This document shows positions 1 through 8,322 of a DNA stretch of 64,000 nucleotides, in pieces. The notes under the pieces were generated by a model. The model saw only the letters and a program-made list of their open reading frames with translations. It was not told where the DNA came from and did not search any database. Position numbers and translations under genes: made by a program. Position 1 is the first letter of the stretch. Each line of letters starts with the position of its first letter. Source of the DNA: Pseudoroseomonas cervicalis (GTDB lineage Bacteria > Pseudomonadota > Alphaproteobacteria > Acetobacterales > Acetobacteraceae); contig NZ_JAUTAJ010000004.1 of NCBI RefSeq assembly GCF_030818485.1, positions 3,071,501-3,135,500 of the forward strand, in the 5' to 3' direction.

Positions 1-451
1 CGGCCTCGCGCCGCTCGAAATTGCGCTGCGTCGCGGCCTCGTTGCTGCGGCGCGGGGTGTGGCGGCGCGCCTGGGACGGGCGGCGGGCGCGCGGCTGCTG
101 GGCCTGCCGCTGCGAGGGCAGGGGCGGCGGCGTCCAGCCCTGCACCGTGGGCGTGGCCGGGCTGGCGGGCAGCGGCGCCGGCAGGCCGAGCGGCGGCGGC
201 AGGGCGGCGGCGGGCGGCACCGGCTCGGGCGCGCGGATGCGGTCGAATTGCCGGCCGGAATAGCCCATCAGGTCGCCGCCCTGGCCGGTCTCGTTCGGCC
301 AGCTCTGCGCCAGGGCCAGGCCCGGCAGCAGCAGGGCGAAGGCCAGCAGGGCCGGGGCCAGCCGGCGGGAGATGGGGCGGAGAGAGGCCGGGCGGGCCGG
401 GGTCTGAGGGGCCGGGGTCGGAGGGGCCGGGACCGGCCGGAGGCGGCGCAT
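1..451 (-). CDS. Secreted hypothetical protein, 3' end outside window
   Basis: A minus-strand frame opens with ATG at 449-451 and runs off the left edge without a stop, giving 150 codons. About 30 Pro/Arg-rich residues are followed by a hydrophobic stretch (LAPALLAFALLLPGLALA) and an Ala-Gln junction, which fits a signal peptide with an unusually long n-region. The mature part is rich in Pro, Ala, Arg and Gln, and no catalytic motif is visible. Codon use matches that of its neighbours. I do not recognise a family. Export to the periplasm or envelope is inferred only from the signal peptide. A later start closer to the hydrophobic core is possible. Confidence 0.6.
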   Translation of the reverse strand, partial: MRRLRPVPAPPTPAPQTPARPASLRPISRRLAPALLAFALLLPGLALAQSWPNETGQGGDLMGYSGRQFDRIRAPEPVPPAAALPPPLGLPAPLPASPATPTVQGWTPPPLPSQRQAQQPRARRPSQARRHTPRRSNEAATQRNFERREA

Positions 452-605
452 CGCTGTTCATTCCCGCAAGCGGCGTGGCCGCCAGGATGACGGCAACGCC
501 GCGCCGCTTCAAGCGAGGCCGCGGCGCCGGCGCGTCCCGAAAACCGTGAAACGTCGCGGAAGGCGGGAAGGCCCGGGCTGCGGCACCGCGCAACCCGCCC
601 CGGCA

Positions 606-636
606 TGAAAAAGCCCGGGGCAGGGGCCCCGGGCTT
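606..636 (-). terminator. Rho-independent terminator of uppP
   Basis: An 11-bp perfect stem (AAGCCCGGGGC and its complement at 611-621 / 626-636) with a 4-nt loop is followed on the minus strand by a run of T (A's at 608-612 on plus). It lies 28 bp past the uppP stop. Confidence 0.8.
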
Positions 637-663
637 GTGCGGCGCGCGGCGGGGCCGGTGGCC

Positions 664-1470
664 TCAGCGCAGCGCCAGCCAGGCCATGATCAGCAGGCCG
701 AGGCCGATGCGGTACCAGGCGAAGGGGGTGAAGCCGATGCGGCTGATCACGCTCATCAGCCAGCGCACCACCAGCAGCGAGACCAGGAAGGCGGTGAGGA
801 AGCCGACCGCGATCAGCCCGGCGCCGGAGAAGTCGAGATCCGAGCGGTTCTTCCACAGGCTGAACACGGTGGCGGCCACCATGGTCGGGATCGCCAGCAG
901 GAAGCTGAACTCGGCCGCGGTGCGGCGGTCGACGCCCACCAGCAGCGCGCTGATGATGGTCGCGCCCGAGCGGCTGGTGCCCGGGATCATCGCCAGCGCC
1001 TGGCCGAAGCCGATCAGCAGCGCCGCCAGCGGCCCGATCTCCGGCACCGAATGGATCTGCGGCGCCGGCCGCCAGCGCTCGATCGCCAGGATCACCACGC
1101 CGCCCAGGATCAGCGCCAGCGCCACCACGAAGGGGGTGTAGAGCAGCTCGGTGACCGTCTTGTAGAGGGTGGCGCCCAGCACCAGCGCCGGCAGGAAGGC
1201 CAGCAGCAGGTTCAGCGCGAAATAGTATTCATGGCTGCCGATGCGCCACATGCCGGTGGCGATGCGCCAGATCGTCGCCCGGAACAGCCAGATCACCGCC
1301 AGGATGGCGCCGAGCTGGATGCTGATCTCGAAGGTCTTGCCCGGCGGGCCCTGGAAGCCGATGGCCTCCCCCAGCAGGATCAGGTGCCCGGTGGAGGAGA
1401 TCGGGAGGAATTCCGTCACCCCTTCGACGATGCCCATCAGCAGGGCGGAGAGGAGGGAGGCAAAATCCAT
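664..1470 (-). CDS. uppP: Undecaprenyl-diphosphatase UppP (BacA)
   Basis: An integral membrane phosphatase that converts undecaprenyl diphosphate to the monophosphate, recycling the lipid carrier for peptidoglycan and other envelope polymers; the family also gives low-level bacitracin resistance. At 268 residues it has the usual family length. Both signatures are present: EGVTEFLPISSTGH near residue 16 and PGTSRSGAT near residue 163, which hold the catalytic Glu, Ser and Arg residues of BacA proteins. Several hydrophobic segments span the protein. The start is preceded by AGGAAG at good spacing. A strong terminator follows, so it is probably transcribed alone. Confidence 0.96.
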   Translation of the reverse strand: MDFASLLSALLMGIVEGVTEFLPISSTGHLILLGEAIGFQGPPGKTFEISIQLGAILAVIWLFRATIWRIATGMWRIGSHEYYFALNLLLAFLPALVLGATLYKTVTELLYTPFVVALALILGGVVILAIERWRPAPQIHSVPEIGPLAALLIGFGQALAMIPGTSRSGATIISALLVGVDRRTAAEFSFLLAIPTMVAATVFSLWKNRSDLDFSGAGLIAVGFLTAFLVSLLVVRWLMSVISRIGFTPFAWYRIGLGLLIMAWLALR

Positions 1471-1588
1471 GGCGGCTTCCTGAGGCAGGGAGCCGCCGGA
1501 CTAGCGCCGATCGGGCCGCGCTGTCATCCGCGGCCTGGGCCGCGGCGCCGATCCTTCCGGATTTTAACCGGAACGGGATGCCAACCGA

Positions 1589-1620
1589 AACGGGCCGGAG
1601 GCTTGCGCCCCCGGCCCGTT
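1589..1620 (-). terminator. Hairpin after the TRAP binding-protein gene
   Basis: A 10-bp inverted repeat (AACGGGCCGG at 1589-1598 and its complement at 1611-1620) with a 12-nt loop lies 30 bp past the stop at 1650. The following T-tract is weak (GTTTCGGTT on minus), so termination strength is uncertain. Confidence 0.55.
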
Positions 1621-1649
1621 CCGCATCCCGCCCCGGCTGGGGCTGCGCG

Positions 1650-2738
1650 TCAGCGCACGGTCTGGCCGGCGGTGAAGGCGAAATTGTCGAAGGAATTCTC
1701 GGCGACGCGGAACCAGGCGTATTCATCGTCGCGGAAGCGGCGATAGGAGTCCCAGATCGTCTTGAAGCGCTCGTTCTTCGCGCTGGTCTCGTCATAGAGC
1801 TCATGCGTCGCCTTCCAGGCGGCGGAGAGGATCTCGCGCGACCAGGGGCGGAGCTGGGTGCCGGCGGCGATCAGCCGGCGCAGGGCCTGCGGGTTGGCGG
1901 CGTCGTAGCGCGCCGTCATGTCCTGGTCGGCCTCGGTGCAGGCGGCTTCCAGCGCGGCCTTGTAGGGCGCGGGCAGCGCCTCGAAGGCGGCCTTGTTGAC
2001 CATCAGGTGCAGGCGCGCGCCCGGCTCCCAGAAGCCCGGGAAGTAGTAGTTCGGCGCGACGCGGGAGAAGCCGAGCTTCTCATCGTCATAGGGGCCGACG
2101 AATTCCACCGCGTCCAGCGTGCCGCGCTCGAGCGAGGGGTAGATGTCGGCCGCGGCCACCTGGGTCGGCACGGCGCCGAGCTTGGCGAAGACCTGGCCGG
2201 CGAAGCCGGCGATGCGGAATTTCAGCCCCTGCACATCGGCCAGGGTGCGGACTTCCTTGCGGAACCAGCCGCCCATCTGCGCGCCGGTGTCGCCGGCGGT
2301 GAAGGGGATGATGTTGTAGCTGCCGAACAGGTCCGCGGCCAGCGCGGCGCCGCCGCCATGGCGGTACCAGGCGTTGAACATGCGGGTGTTCAGGCCGAAG
2401 GGCATGGCGGTGAAGAAGGCGAAGGAGGGATCCTTGCCGGTGTAGTAGTAGGAGGCGGTGTGGGCGCATTCCACCGTGCCGGCCTGGACGGCGTCCAGCG
2501 CCTGCAGGCCGCCGACGATCTCGCCGGCGGGGAAGACGCGGATCTGGAACTTGTTGTCGGTCATCGCCGCGACGCGGCGGGCGATCAGCTCCGGCGCGCC
2601 GAACAGGATGTCGAGGTTGCGCGGAAAGGAGCTGGTCAGGCGCCAGCGCAGCTCGGGCGCGGACTGGGCAAGGGCAGGAGCAGCGAGCGCCGCCGGGGCG
2701 GCAGCAGCAGCGGCGCCAAGCAGGGCGCGGCGATTCAT
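1650..2738 (-). CDS. TRAP transporter solute-binding protein, TakP-like
   Basis: A periplasmic binding protein of the DctP family, 362 residues. The N-terminus (MNRRALLGAAAA ... APALAQS) looks like a twin-arginine-type signal ending at an AxA site. The mature sequence closely follows, as I remember it, the Rhodobacter sphaeroides alpha-keto-acid binding protein TakP: WRLTSSFPRNLDILFG, the GDTGAQMGGWFRKE segment, and EFVGPYDDEKLGFSRVAPNYYFPGFWEPG. I infer 2-oxo-acid or related carboxylate binding. No DctQ or DctM membrane subunits lie beside it, so in this window it is an orphan. A good ribosome site (GGAAGGAAA) precedes the start. The ligand remains to be shown. Confidence 0.88.
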   Translation of the reverse strand: MNRRALLGAAAAAAPAALAAPALAQSAPELRWRLTSSFPRNLDILFGAPELIARRVAAMTDNKFQIRVFPAGEIVGGLQALDAVQAGTVECAHTASYYYTGKDPSFAFFTAMPFGLNTRMFNAWYRHGGGAALAADLFGSYNIIPFTAGDTGAQMGGWFRKEVRTLADVQGLKFRIAGFAGQVFAKLGAVPTQVAAADIYPSLERGTLDAVEFVGPYDDEKLGFSRVAPNYYFPGFWEPGARLHLMVNKAAFEALPAPYKAALEAACTEADQDMTARYDAANPQALRRLIAAGTQLRPWSREILSAAWKATHELYDETSAKNERFKTIWDSYRRFRDDEYAWFRVAENSFDNFAFTAGQTVR

Positions 2739-2865
2739 GGTCGTTTCCTTCCGTATAGGCGCAACTTTGTTGCTTCTATGCGATGCGCTGCCGCAAGGAA
2801 AGCCTGCATTGGCGGCTTCGGCAAGGCGTATCGACCGAGGTGGCGGAAGGGTTTTTTGGACGGAT

Positions 2866-3011
2866 GGCGGGGTCCGGGGGGACCCTGTCCCCCCGGCCGG
2901 AGGGTCTGGGAGGGCGGAGCCCTCCCAGGTTCTTTTTCGGTCTGGGTCTGGGAGGGCGGAGCCCTCCCAGTTTTTCTATCAGTTTAGCCGAGGGAGGGGC
3001 TAACCCCTCCC
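2866..3011 (-). repeat. Three-hairpin intergenic element (copy 1) plus extra hairpin
   Basis: Read on plus, the header hairpin has 10-bp arms 2874-2883 / 2887-2896 around CCT. Two identical hairpins follow at 2906-2928 and 2948-2970 (arms CTGGGAGGGC, loop GGA). A fourth unrelated 8-bp hairpin lies at 2992-3011, just after the ahcY stop. The same architecture recurs at 27683-27784 and 34041-34143, always downstream of a minus-strand housekeeping gene. No open reading frame is supported between 2739 and 3018. Confidence 0.85.
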
Positions 3012-3018
3012 GCGCCGC

Positions 3019-4323
3019 TCAGTAGCGGTATTCTTCGTGCTTGAACGGGCCGGAGACCGGCACGCCGATATACTCCGCCTGGGCCGGGGAGAGCTTGGTC
3101 AGCTTGGCGCCGACCTTGGCCAGGTGCAGGGCGGCGACCTTCTCGTCCAGCTTCTTGGGCAGGGTGTAGACCTTGTTCTCGTAGGCCTTGTGGTTGGTCC
3201 AGAGCTCGATCTGGGCCAGCACCTGGTTGGAGAAGCTGGCCGACATCACGAAGGACGGGTGGCCGGTGGCGTTGCCGAGATTCACCAGGCGGCCCTCGGA
3301 CAGCACGATCAGGCGCTTGCCATCGGGGAAGATGACCTCGTCCACCTGCGGCTTGACGTTGTCCCAGGTGTAGTTGCGCAGGGCGCCGATCTGGATCTCG
3401 CTGTCGAAGTGACCGATGTTGCAGACGATGGCGCGGTGCTTCATCGCGCGCATATGGTCCAGCGTGATCACGTCGATATTGCCGGTGGCGGTGACGAAGA
3501 TGTCGCCCTGCGGCGCACCCTCTTCCATCGTCACGACCTCATAGCCTTCCATGGCGGCCTGCAGGGCGCAGATCGGGTCGGCCTCGGTCACCAGCACGCG
3601 GCAGCCGGCATTGCGCAGCGAGGCGGCCGAGCCCTTGCCGACATCGCCGAAGCCGGCGACGACGGCCACCTTGCCGGCCATCATCACGTCGGTGCCGCGG
3701 CGGATGGCGTCCACCAGGCTCTCGCGGCAGCCATAGAGGTTGTCGAACTTCGACTTGGTGACGCTGTCATTCACGTTGATGGCCGGAACCTTCAGCGTGC
3801 CCTTCTTCACCATGTCCCACAGGCGGTGCACGCCGGTGGTGGTCTCCTCGGACAGGCCGCGGATGCCCGGCAGCAGCTCGGGGAAGCGCTCATGCACGAC
3901 GGTGGTCAGGTCGCCGCCATCGTCCAGGATCATGTTGATCTCCCAGCCATCCGGGCCGCGGACGGTCTGGTCGATGCACCACCAGAATTCTTCTTCCGTC
4001 AGCCCCTTCCAGGCGAAGACGGGAATGCCAGCCGCCGCAATGGCCGCAGCTGCGTGGTCCTGCGTGGAAAAAATATTGCAGGAGGACCAGCGGACCTCGG
4101 CGCCGAGCGCGGTCAGCGTCTCGATCAGCACGGCGGTCTGGATCGTCATGTGGAGGGAGCCGGCGATGCGGGCGCCCTTCAGCGGCTGGGAGGGGCCGTA
4201 TTCGGCGCGCAGCGCCATCAGGCCGGGCATCTCGTCCTCGGCCATGGCGATCTCCTTGCGGCCCCATTCGGCCAGGGAGATGTCCTTCACCTTGTAGTCG
4301 CTGAAACCGTTCTTCAGGGGCAT
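3019..4323 (-). CDS. ahcY: Adenosylhomocysteinase
   Basis: A cytosolic NAD-dependent hydrolase that splits S-adenosylhomocysteine into adenosine and homocysteine, removing the product that inhibits methyltransferases and feeding homocysteine to MetH. The 434 residues include the Rossmann motif [10 protein letters not shown], the [13 protein letters not shown] substrate segment and the conserved C-terminal KHEEYRY. The open frame reaches 4386, but I choose the ATG at 4323 because CGGAG lies about 8 nt upstream and the family N-terminus starts there. A candidate ArsR-type operator half-matching the metH-region palindrome lies at 4389-4410. It is separated from the downstream TRAP gene by a hairpin element, so it is likely monocistronic. 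Confidence 0.97.
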   Translation of the reverse strand: MPLKNGFSDYKVKDISLAEWGRKEIAMAEDEMPGLMALRAEYGPSQPLKGARIAGSLHMTIQTAVLIETLTALGAEVRWSSCNIFSTQDHAAAAIAAAGIPVFAWKGLTEEEFWWCIDQTVRGPDGWEINMILDDGGDLTTVVHERFPELLPGIRGLSEETTTGVHRLWDMVKKGTLKVPAINVNDSVTKSKFDNLYGCRESLVDAIRRGTDVMMAGKVAVVAGFGDVGKGSAASLRNAGCRVLVTEADPICALQAAMEGYEVVTMEEGAPQGDIFVTATGNIDVITLDHMRAMKHRAIVCNIGHFDSEIQIGALRNYTWDNVKPQVDEVIFPDGKRLIVLSEGRLVNLGNATGHPSFVMSASFSNQVLAQIELWTNHKAYENKVYTLPKKLDEKVAALHLAKVGAKLTKLSPAQAEYIGVPVSGPFKHEEYRY

Positions 4324-4388
4324 GGCTGTTCTCCGAATCTGCCCGCGCGATAGCACAGCCATCCGGCCCCGAACAGGCTGAGACACGA

Positions 4389-4410
4389 CGCATAAGGATG
4401 TGTTTATGTC
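4389..4410. promoter_or_regulatory. Candidate methionine-cycle operator upstream of ahcY
   Basis: This 22-bp stretch matches the perfect palindrome at 55140-55161 at 17 of 22 positions. It contains CATAAGGA and TTTATGTC as imperfect half-sites separated by the same spacing. It lies 66-87 bp upstream of the ahcY start, in an A/T-rich patch unusual for this genome. Binding by the ArsR-type protein encoded at 55174 is inferred. Confidence 0.6.
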
Positions 4411-4455
4411 TTTTCGCCGGGCGGCGCCCCCGGGCAGGGCGCCCGCAGACTGCCC

Positions 4456-5124
4456 TCAGCGGGGTTTACGAAGGATCCATTTGGGGCTCTCCACCACCAG
4501 CTCCTGGCCGATCTCGGCGGCGAAGTCCTGCGCGGCCTTGGCGACCCCCGGCCAGGGGAAGTCGTCGCCCACCAGCACGCCGCCCTTGTTCAGCAGCCCC
4601 CAGAACAGCCGGGCGTCGCGCAGCACCGGCTCGTATTCATGCGCCGCGTCGATATGGATCAGGTCGGCCTTGATGTTCAGCCGGCGCAGGATGACGGCGG
4701 CGTTCTCGCTGGTCTGCGCCAGCGGCACGACACGCCCCTGCAGCCCGCGATGCACCATGTTGCTGAGGAACTGCCAGTACAGGCCGGGCAGGCCGTGCCG
4801 CAGCCGCAGCGACTCGAAGATGCGGTCCGGCCGCTCGCGGTTCCAATGCTCCGGGCTGCCCAGGAAGGTGTCGATGGCGATCACCGCGCCCTCTCCGCCC
4901 ACCTTGTCCAGGCTGCGGCAGAAGAACTCGACCGAGGCGCCCTTCCAGACGCCGACATCCATGATGATCCTCGGCCGCCCCTCCTGCACCAGCCGCGCCA
5001 GGGTGGGGTGGGTGCTGTTCCAGCCCTGCAGATCCGGCGGCAGCTCGGCCTGGTAGCCGGCGTAAGGGTCCTCGCCATAGAGGCGCTGGCAGAGGTCCTG
5101 GGCGAGGGTGGTGGTGGCCGTCAT
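4456..5124 (-). CDS. Class I SAM-dependent methyltransferase (MTase-24 type)
   Basis: A 222-residue cytosolic methyltransferase-like protein. It has the glycine-poor motif I MDVGVWKGASVEFF, an acidic second strand (IAIDTFLGSPEHW), and HIDAAHEYEPVLRDARLFW, a pattern common in Methyltransf_24 proteins that act on sugars or small metabolites. The frame opens at 5151; I prefer the ATG at 5124 because AGGAT lies about 8 nt upstream. It sits between ahcY and the PTS operon. The proximity to ahcY suits a SAM-using enzyme but does not identify its substrate. Nearby upstream palindromes probably isolate it from the EI gene. Confidence 0.75.
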   Translation of the reverse strand: MTATTTLAQDLCQRLYGEDPYAGYQAELPPDLQGWNSTHPTLARLVQEGRPRIIMDVGVWKGASVEFFCRSLDKVGGEGAVIAIDTFLGSPEHWNRERPDRIFESLRLRHGLPGLYWQFLSNMVHRGLQGRVVPLAQTSENAAVILRRLNIKADLIHIDAAHEYEPVLRDARLFWGLLNKGGVLVGDDFPWPGVAKAAQDFAAEIGQELVVESPKWILRKPR

Positions 5125-5158
5125 GCAGGAATCCTGGTCGGAAAGATGCATGAACAGA

Positions 5159-5281
5159 ATGTTCTTTTTTGAAAAAAAGAACCAAAAAACTTTTTATCAG
5201 TTTGGCGTCCCGCCTCGGGCCTGAGGCGGGACGCCAAGCGGACAAAGTCTTTTTGCTTCTTTTTCTTCAGAAAAAGAAGGT
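5159..5281. repeat. Head-to-head inverted pair of A/T-rich hairpin elements
   Basis: Three nested palindromes fill this gap: an A/T-rich hairpin at 5161-5182 (10-bp arms), a GC-rich hairpin at 5202-5237 (15-bp arms, 6-nt loop), and a second A/T-rich hairpin at 5256-5279 (10-bp arms, TTCA loop). The left and right halves are diverged inverted copies of one element. The right half is matched exactly over 37 bp, in opposite orientation, at 62801-62837. It likely terminates the EI transcript and may act on both strands. Confidence 0.8.
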
Positions 5282-5284
5282 GCC

Positions 5285-7390
5285 CTAATCCGCGCGCGGC
5301 GCCGCCGGATCGAAGGCCATCACCAGCTCCTGGATGCGCTTCGGGTCGCTCTGCTCCATCACCCGGCGGGCGAAGCGCGCGCAGTCGTCGATCTTCAGCG
5401 TGCGCACCATCTGCTTCACCCGCGGGATGGCGCTGGCATTCATCGACAGCGAGCGCAGCCCGAGCCCCAGCAGCAGCGGCACCAGCCGCGGATTGCCGGC
5501 CATCTCGCCGCAGACGGAAACGGGCATGCGCAGCCGCAGCGCCGCCTCGGTCGCGAATTGCATCAGCCGCAGCACCGCCGGGTGCAGCGGGTCGTAGAGA
5601 TGCGCGACCTCCGCCTCCGCCCGGTCCACCGCCAGCGTGTACATGGCCAGGTCATTGGTGCCGATGGCGAAGAAATCCGCCTCCAGCGCGATGGCATCCG
5701 CCGCCAGCGCGGCACCCGGCGTCTCGATCATGGCGCCGAGCGGCGGCAGCTTGTCCGGCAGCGGCACACCCTTGCGGCGCAGCCGGCGGGCGACCCGCTC
5801 ATAGATCTCGCGCGCCTGCGCCACCTCGGAGGGCACGGTGACCATCGGCAGCAGGATGCGCACCGGCCCCTGCACCGCCACCCGCAGGATGGCGGCGAAC
5901 TGCGCCTCCAGCAGCTCGGGCCGCTTCAGCAGCATGCGGATGCCGCGCAGGCCGAGCGCCGGGTTCGGCCCGGAATGATAGGGCTCGATCCCCTCGGCCA
6001 GGGCCTCGATGTCCTTCTCCCCGCCCCAGTCGAGCACGCGGATGGTGACATGGTCGCCGGCCAGGGGCCCGACGATCTGGCTGTAGGCGGCGAACTGCGC
6101 GTCCTCGTCGGGGAGGTCCTCGCGGTTCATGAACAGGAATTCGGTGCGCAGCAGGCCGATGCCCTGGGCGCCGGCCTGGGCGATCAGCGGCAGCTCGGCC
6201 GGGATCTCCAGATTGGCCTGGAGGTCCACCTCCTCCCCGTCCAGCGTCACCGAGGGCAGGCGGCGCAGCTTGCCCAGCCGCGCCTTCTCCTTGGCATAGG
6301 CGGCCAGCGCCTCGCGCCCGGCCTCCAGCGCGGCGGGGCCGGGGCGCAGCACGATGCTGCCGGTGCTGCCATCCAGCACCGCCTCGTCGCCACGGCGGGC
6401 GGCGCCGGTCAGCCCGGTGCAGCCCAGCACCGAGGGGATGCCGAGCGCCCGCAGCATGATGGCGGTGTGCCCGTCCGAACCGCCCTCCTCGGTGGCGACA
6501 CCGGCGATGCGCGCGGGGTCGAGCAGCGCGGCATCGGCCGGCGTCAGCTCCTCGGCCACCAGGATGGCGCCGACCGGCACCTCCTTCAGGCTGCGGAAGG
6601 GCGTCGCGGTCAGGTTGCGGGTCAGGCGGCGGGCGATCTCGCGCACCTCGCCGGCGCGGCGCTTCAGCCCGGCCTTGTCGTCATCCTTGGCGGAGAGGAT
6701 CACGGACGCGATCGCCTCGGCCTCGTCCTGCACGGCGGTCTCGGCCGAGAGCAGCTCCTCGGCGATGCGGCGGCGGGCGCCGCGCAGCAGCCGGCTTTCC
6801 CCCAGCATCAGCGCATAGGCGTCGAGCAGCGGCTCCAGCTCGTCCTGCGCCTCCTCGGGCAGGACGGAGAGCCGCGCCTTCAGCTTGGCCACCTGCTTGC
6901 GGCTGGCGGTGACGGCATTGCCCAGGCGCTGCCGCTCCACCTCCACCTGCGCCGCATCGACGCTGCGGCGCGGCGCGACGGTCGGCTCCTCCGAGGTGTC
7001 GAACACCGCGCCGATGGCGACACCCGGGCTGATCGCCAGGCCGCGGATCGTCACCTCGCGCAGGCGGCGGGCGGTGCGGCGCGGCGGCTCGGCGGCGCCC
7101 GGCTCGGCCTCCTCCTCGGGGGTGTGCTTCTCGGCGGCGTGCTTGTCCGGCTTCGCCTTGGCCGGACGCACCGGCTCCGCCTCGGCCTCCGGCTCGGCGC
7201 GGGCGGCCTTGGCCGGCTTGCCGGCGTGCGGCGCCTCGGGCTCGGCCGGTTTGGCCTTGGCGCGGGCCGGCTTCGGCCGCGCGGGGGCCTCCGCCACCTC
7301 GGGCGCCTCCTGCTCCGGGGCGGCGGCGCGCGGCGCCTTGCCTCCCCGGGCCTCGGTCTCGTCGTCGCGCGCGTTCGTCTCAGTCTTCAT
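5285..7390 (-). CDS. ptsP: PTS enzyme I (phosphoenolpyruvate-protein phosphotransferase)
   Basis: Transfers phosphate from phosphoenolpyruvate to HPr at the head of the phosphotransfer chain, in the cytosol. The 701 residues contain a complete EI core from about residue 112: HPr-binding helical region, phospho-His in EEGGSDGHTAIMLR (H308), and a PEP-binding TIM barrel with TEFLFMNR, GAMIETPGAAL and SVCGEMAG. Residues 1-110 are an Ala/Lys/Glu/Pro-rich, probably disordered extension that standard EI lacks. No GAF domain is present, so it is not a classical EI-Ntr despite the generic symbol. It overlaps the end of ptsH by 11 nt, implying coupled translation. No IIB/IIC permease is nearby, so the chain is likely regulatory. 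Confidence 0.93.
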   Translation of the reverse strand: MKTETNARDDETEARGGKAPRAAAPEQEAPEVAEAPARPKPARAKAKPAEPEAPHAGKPAKAARAEPEAEAEPVRPAKAKPDKHAAEKHTPEEEAEPGAAEPPRRTARRLREVTIRGLAISPGVAIGAVFDTSEEPTVAPRRSVDAAQVEVERQRLGNAVTASRKQVAKLKARLSVLPEEAQDELEPLLDAYALMLGESRLLRGARRRIAEELLSAETAVQDEAEAIASVILSAKDDDKAGLKRRAGEVREIARRLTRNLTATPFRSLKEVPVGAILVAEELTPADAALLDPARIAGVATEEGGSDGHTAIMLRALGIPSVLGCTGLTGAARRGDEAVLDGSTGSIVLRPGPAALEAGREALAAYAKEKARLGKLRRLPSVTLDGEEVDLQANLEIPAELPLIAQAGAQGIGLLRTEFLFMNREDLPDEDAQFAAYSQIVGPLAGDHVTIRVLDWGGEKDIEALAEGIEPYHSGPNPALGLRGIRMLLKRPELLEAQFAAILRVAVQGPVRILLPMVTVPSEVAQAREIYERVARRLRRKGVPLPDKLPPLGAMIETPGAALAADAIALEADFFAIGTNDLAMYTLAVDRAEAEVAHLYDPLHPAVLRLMQFATEAALRLRMPVSVCGEMAGNPRLVPLLLGLGLRSLSMNASAIPRVKQMVRTLKIDDCARFARRVMEQSDPKRIQELVMAFDPAAPRAD

Positions 7391-7778
7391 GGAAGCCGGC
7401 CTCGATCAGGCCGGCCACCGCGTCGAGCGCTTCCCTGGCATCCCACCCTTCGGCTTCCACCACGACCTCGCTGCCCTTGCCGGCACCCAGCATCATCAGC
7501 CCCATGATGGAGCAGGCGGGTACCTTCTGACCATCGCGCGAGACGGTGAGGCAGGCAGAAAATCGCTCGGCGAGCGAGACCAGCTTGGCCGCCGCCCGCG
7601 CATGCAGGCCGCGGCTGTTGGTGATGCGCAGCGTGCTGCGCAGCAGCAGCGGATTCGACGCCGCCCCGGCGGCCGCCGATTCGCCGGTGCCGGCCCCGCT
7701 GCCTGCCATGTCCGAGGGGGATGCGACCGCGTGCGCCTGCCAGAAGCGCAGCCCCTGCGGGTCCAGCCTGATCGCCAT
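7380..7778 (-). CDS. ptsH: HPr phosphocarrier protein, N-terminally extended
   Basis: A small phosphocarrier between EI and EIIA. The HPr fold starts near residue 47; the EI-phosphorylated histidine is H59 in SRGLHARAA, and the regulatory serine is S90 in ACSIMGLMMLG, the expected target of the HPr kinase encoded upstream. At 132 residues it is about 45 longer than typical HPr because of a Gly/Ala-rich N-terminal extension. The start at 7778 is supported by a strong AAGGAGGT site; a second Met at residue 24 would also leave the fold intact. Its 3' end overlaps EI by 11 nt, and the EIIA gene is 75 nt upstream. Confidence 0.92.
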   Translation of the reverse strand: MAIRLDPQGLRFWQAHAVASPSDMAGSGAGTGESAAAGAASNPLLLRSTLRITNSRGLHARAAAKLVSLAERFSACLTVSRDGQKVPACSIMGLMMLGAGKGSEVVVEAEGWDAREALDAVAGLIEAGFHED

Positions 7779-7853
7779 CGCAACCTCCTTCCCTTCTCGT
7801 GCCGCGCCCGGCTGCCCTCGGGCGGCGGCGCGGCCCCGCCGCGTTTCGCTCCG

Positions 7854-8309
7854 TCAGCCCAGGCGGCGGGAATTGTCCTGGCTGAGCTCCGCCGGCGGCG
7901 GGCAGCGCGCCGGCGTGGCACAGGCTATATAGTGACGCCCGGCGCGCATCGCATGCTCCACCGCCGGCGCCAGCGGCTCGGCGCCGCGCACGCGCGCCAG
8001 CTTCACCAGCATCGGCAGGTTGACGCCGGCGATCACCTCGATCGCCCGGCCGGCCTCCAGGCTGTCCTGCGCCACCGCGGTGGCCAGGTTGGAGGGCGTG
8101 CCGCCGAACATGTCGGTCAGCAGCACCACGCCATCGCCCAGGTCGACGCGGTCGACGCAGCCGAGGATGTCGCGCTTGCGCCCCTCCATGTCGTCCTCCG
8201 GCCCGATGCAGACCGTCTCGACCTGCGCCTGGGGGCCGACGACATGCTCCATCGCCAGCCGGAACTCCTCGGCCAGGCGACCATGGCTGACCAGCACGAG
8301 GCCGATCAT
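7854..8309 (-). CDS. PTS EIIA component, mannose/fructose family (regulatory)
   Basis: A 151-residue EIIA-Man domain protein that takes phosphate from HPr. The phospho-histidine is H9 in LVLVSHGRLAEEF, and the family loop LLTDMFGGTPSNLA is intact. The open frame begins at 8378, but homology starts with MIGLVLVSHG at 8309, so that ATG is used. With no IIB, IIC or IID partner in the operon, it most likely works as a phosphorylation-state sensor, as the ManX/EIIA proteins beside hprK do in other alphaproteobacteria. It begins 13 nt after the rapZ stop. Confidence 0.9.
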   Translation of the reverse strand: MIGLVLVSHGRLAEEFRLAMEHVVGPQAQVETVCIGPEDDMEGRKRDILGCVDRVDLGDGVVLLTDMFGGTPSNLATAVAQDSLEAGRAIEVIAGVNLPMLVKLARVRGAEPLAPAVEHAMRAGRHYIACATPARCPPPAELSQDNSRRLG

Positions 8310-8322
8310 CGGGGATGCGCCA

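Noticed and set aside
2783..3025. Small open frames over the hairpin element downstream of ahcY
   Set aside because: They translate repeats and have no ribosome site.
4324..4455. Possible SAH riboswitch upstream of ahcY
   Set aside because: No match to the conserved core helices of the known SAH riboswitch was seen; an operator-type palindrome fits better.
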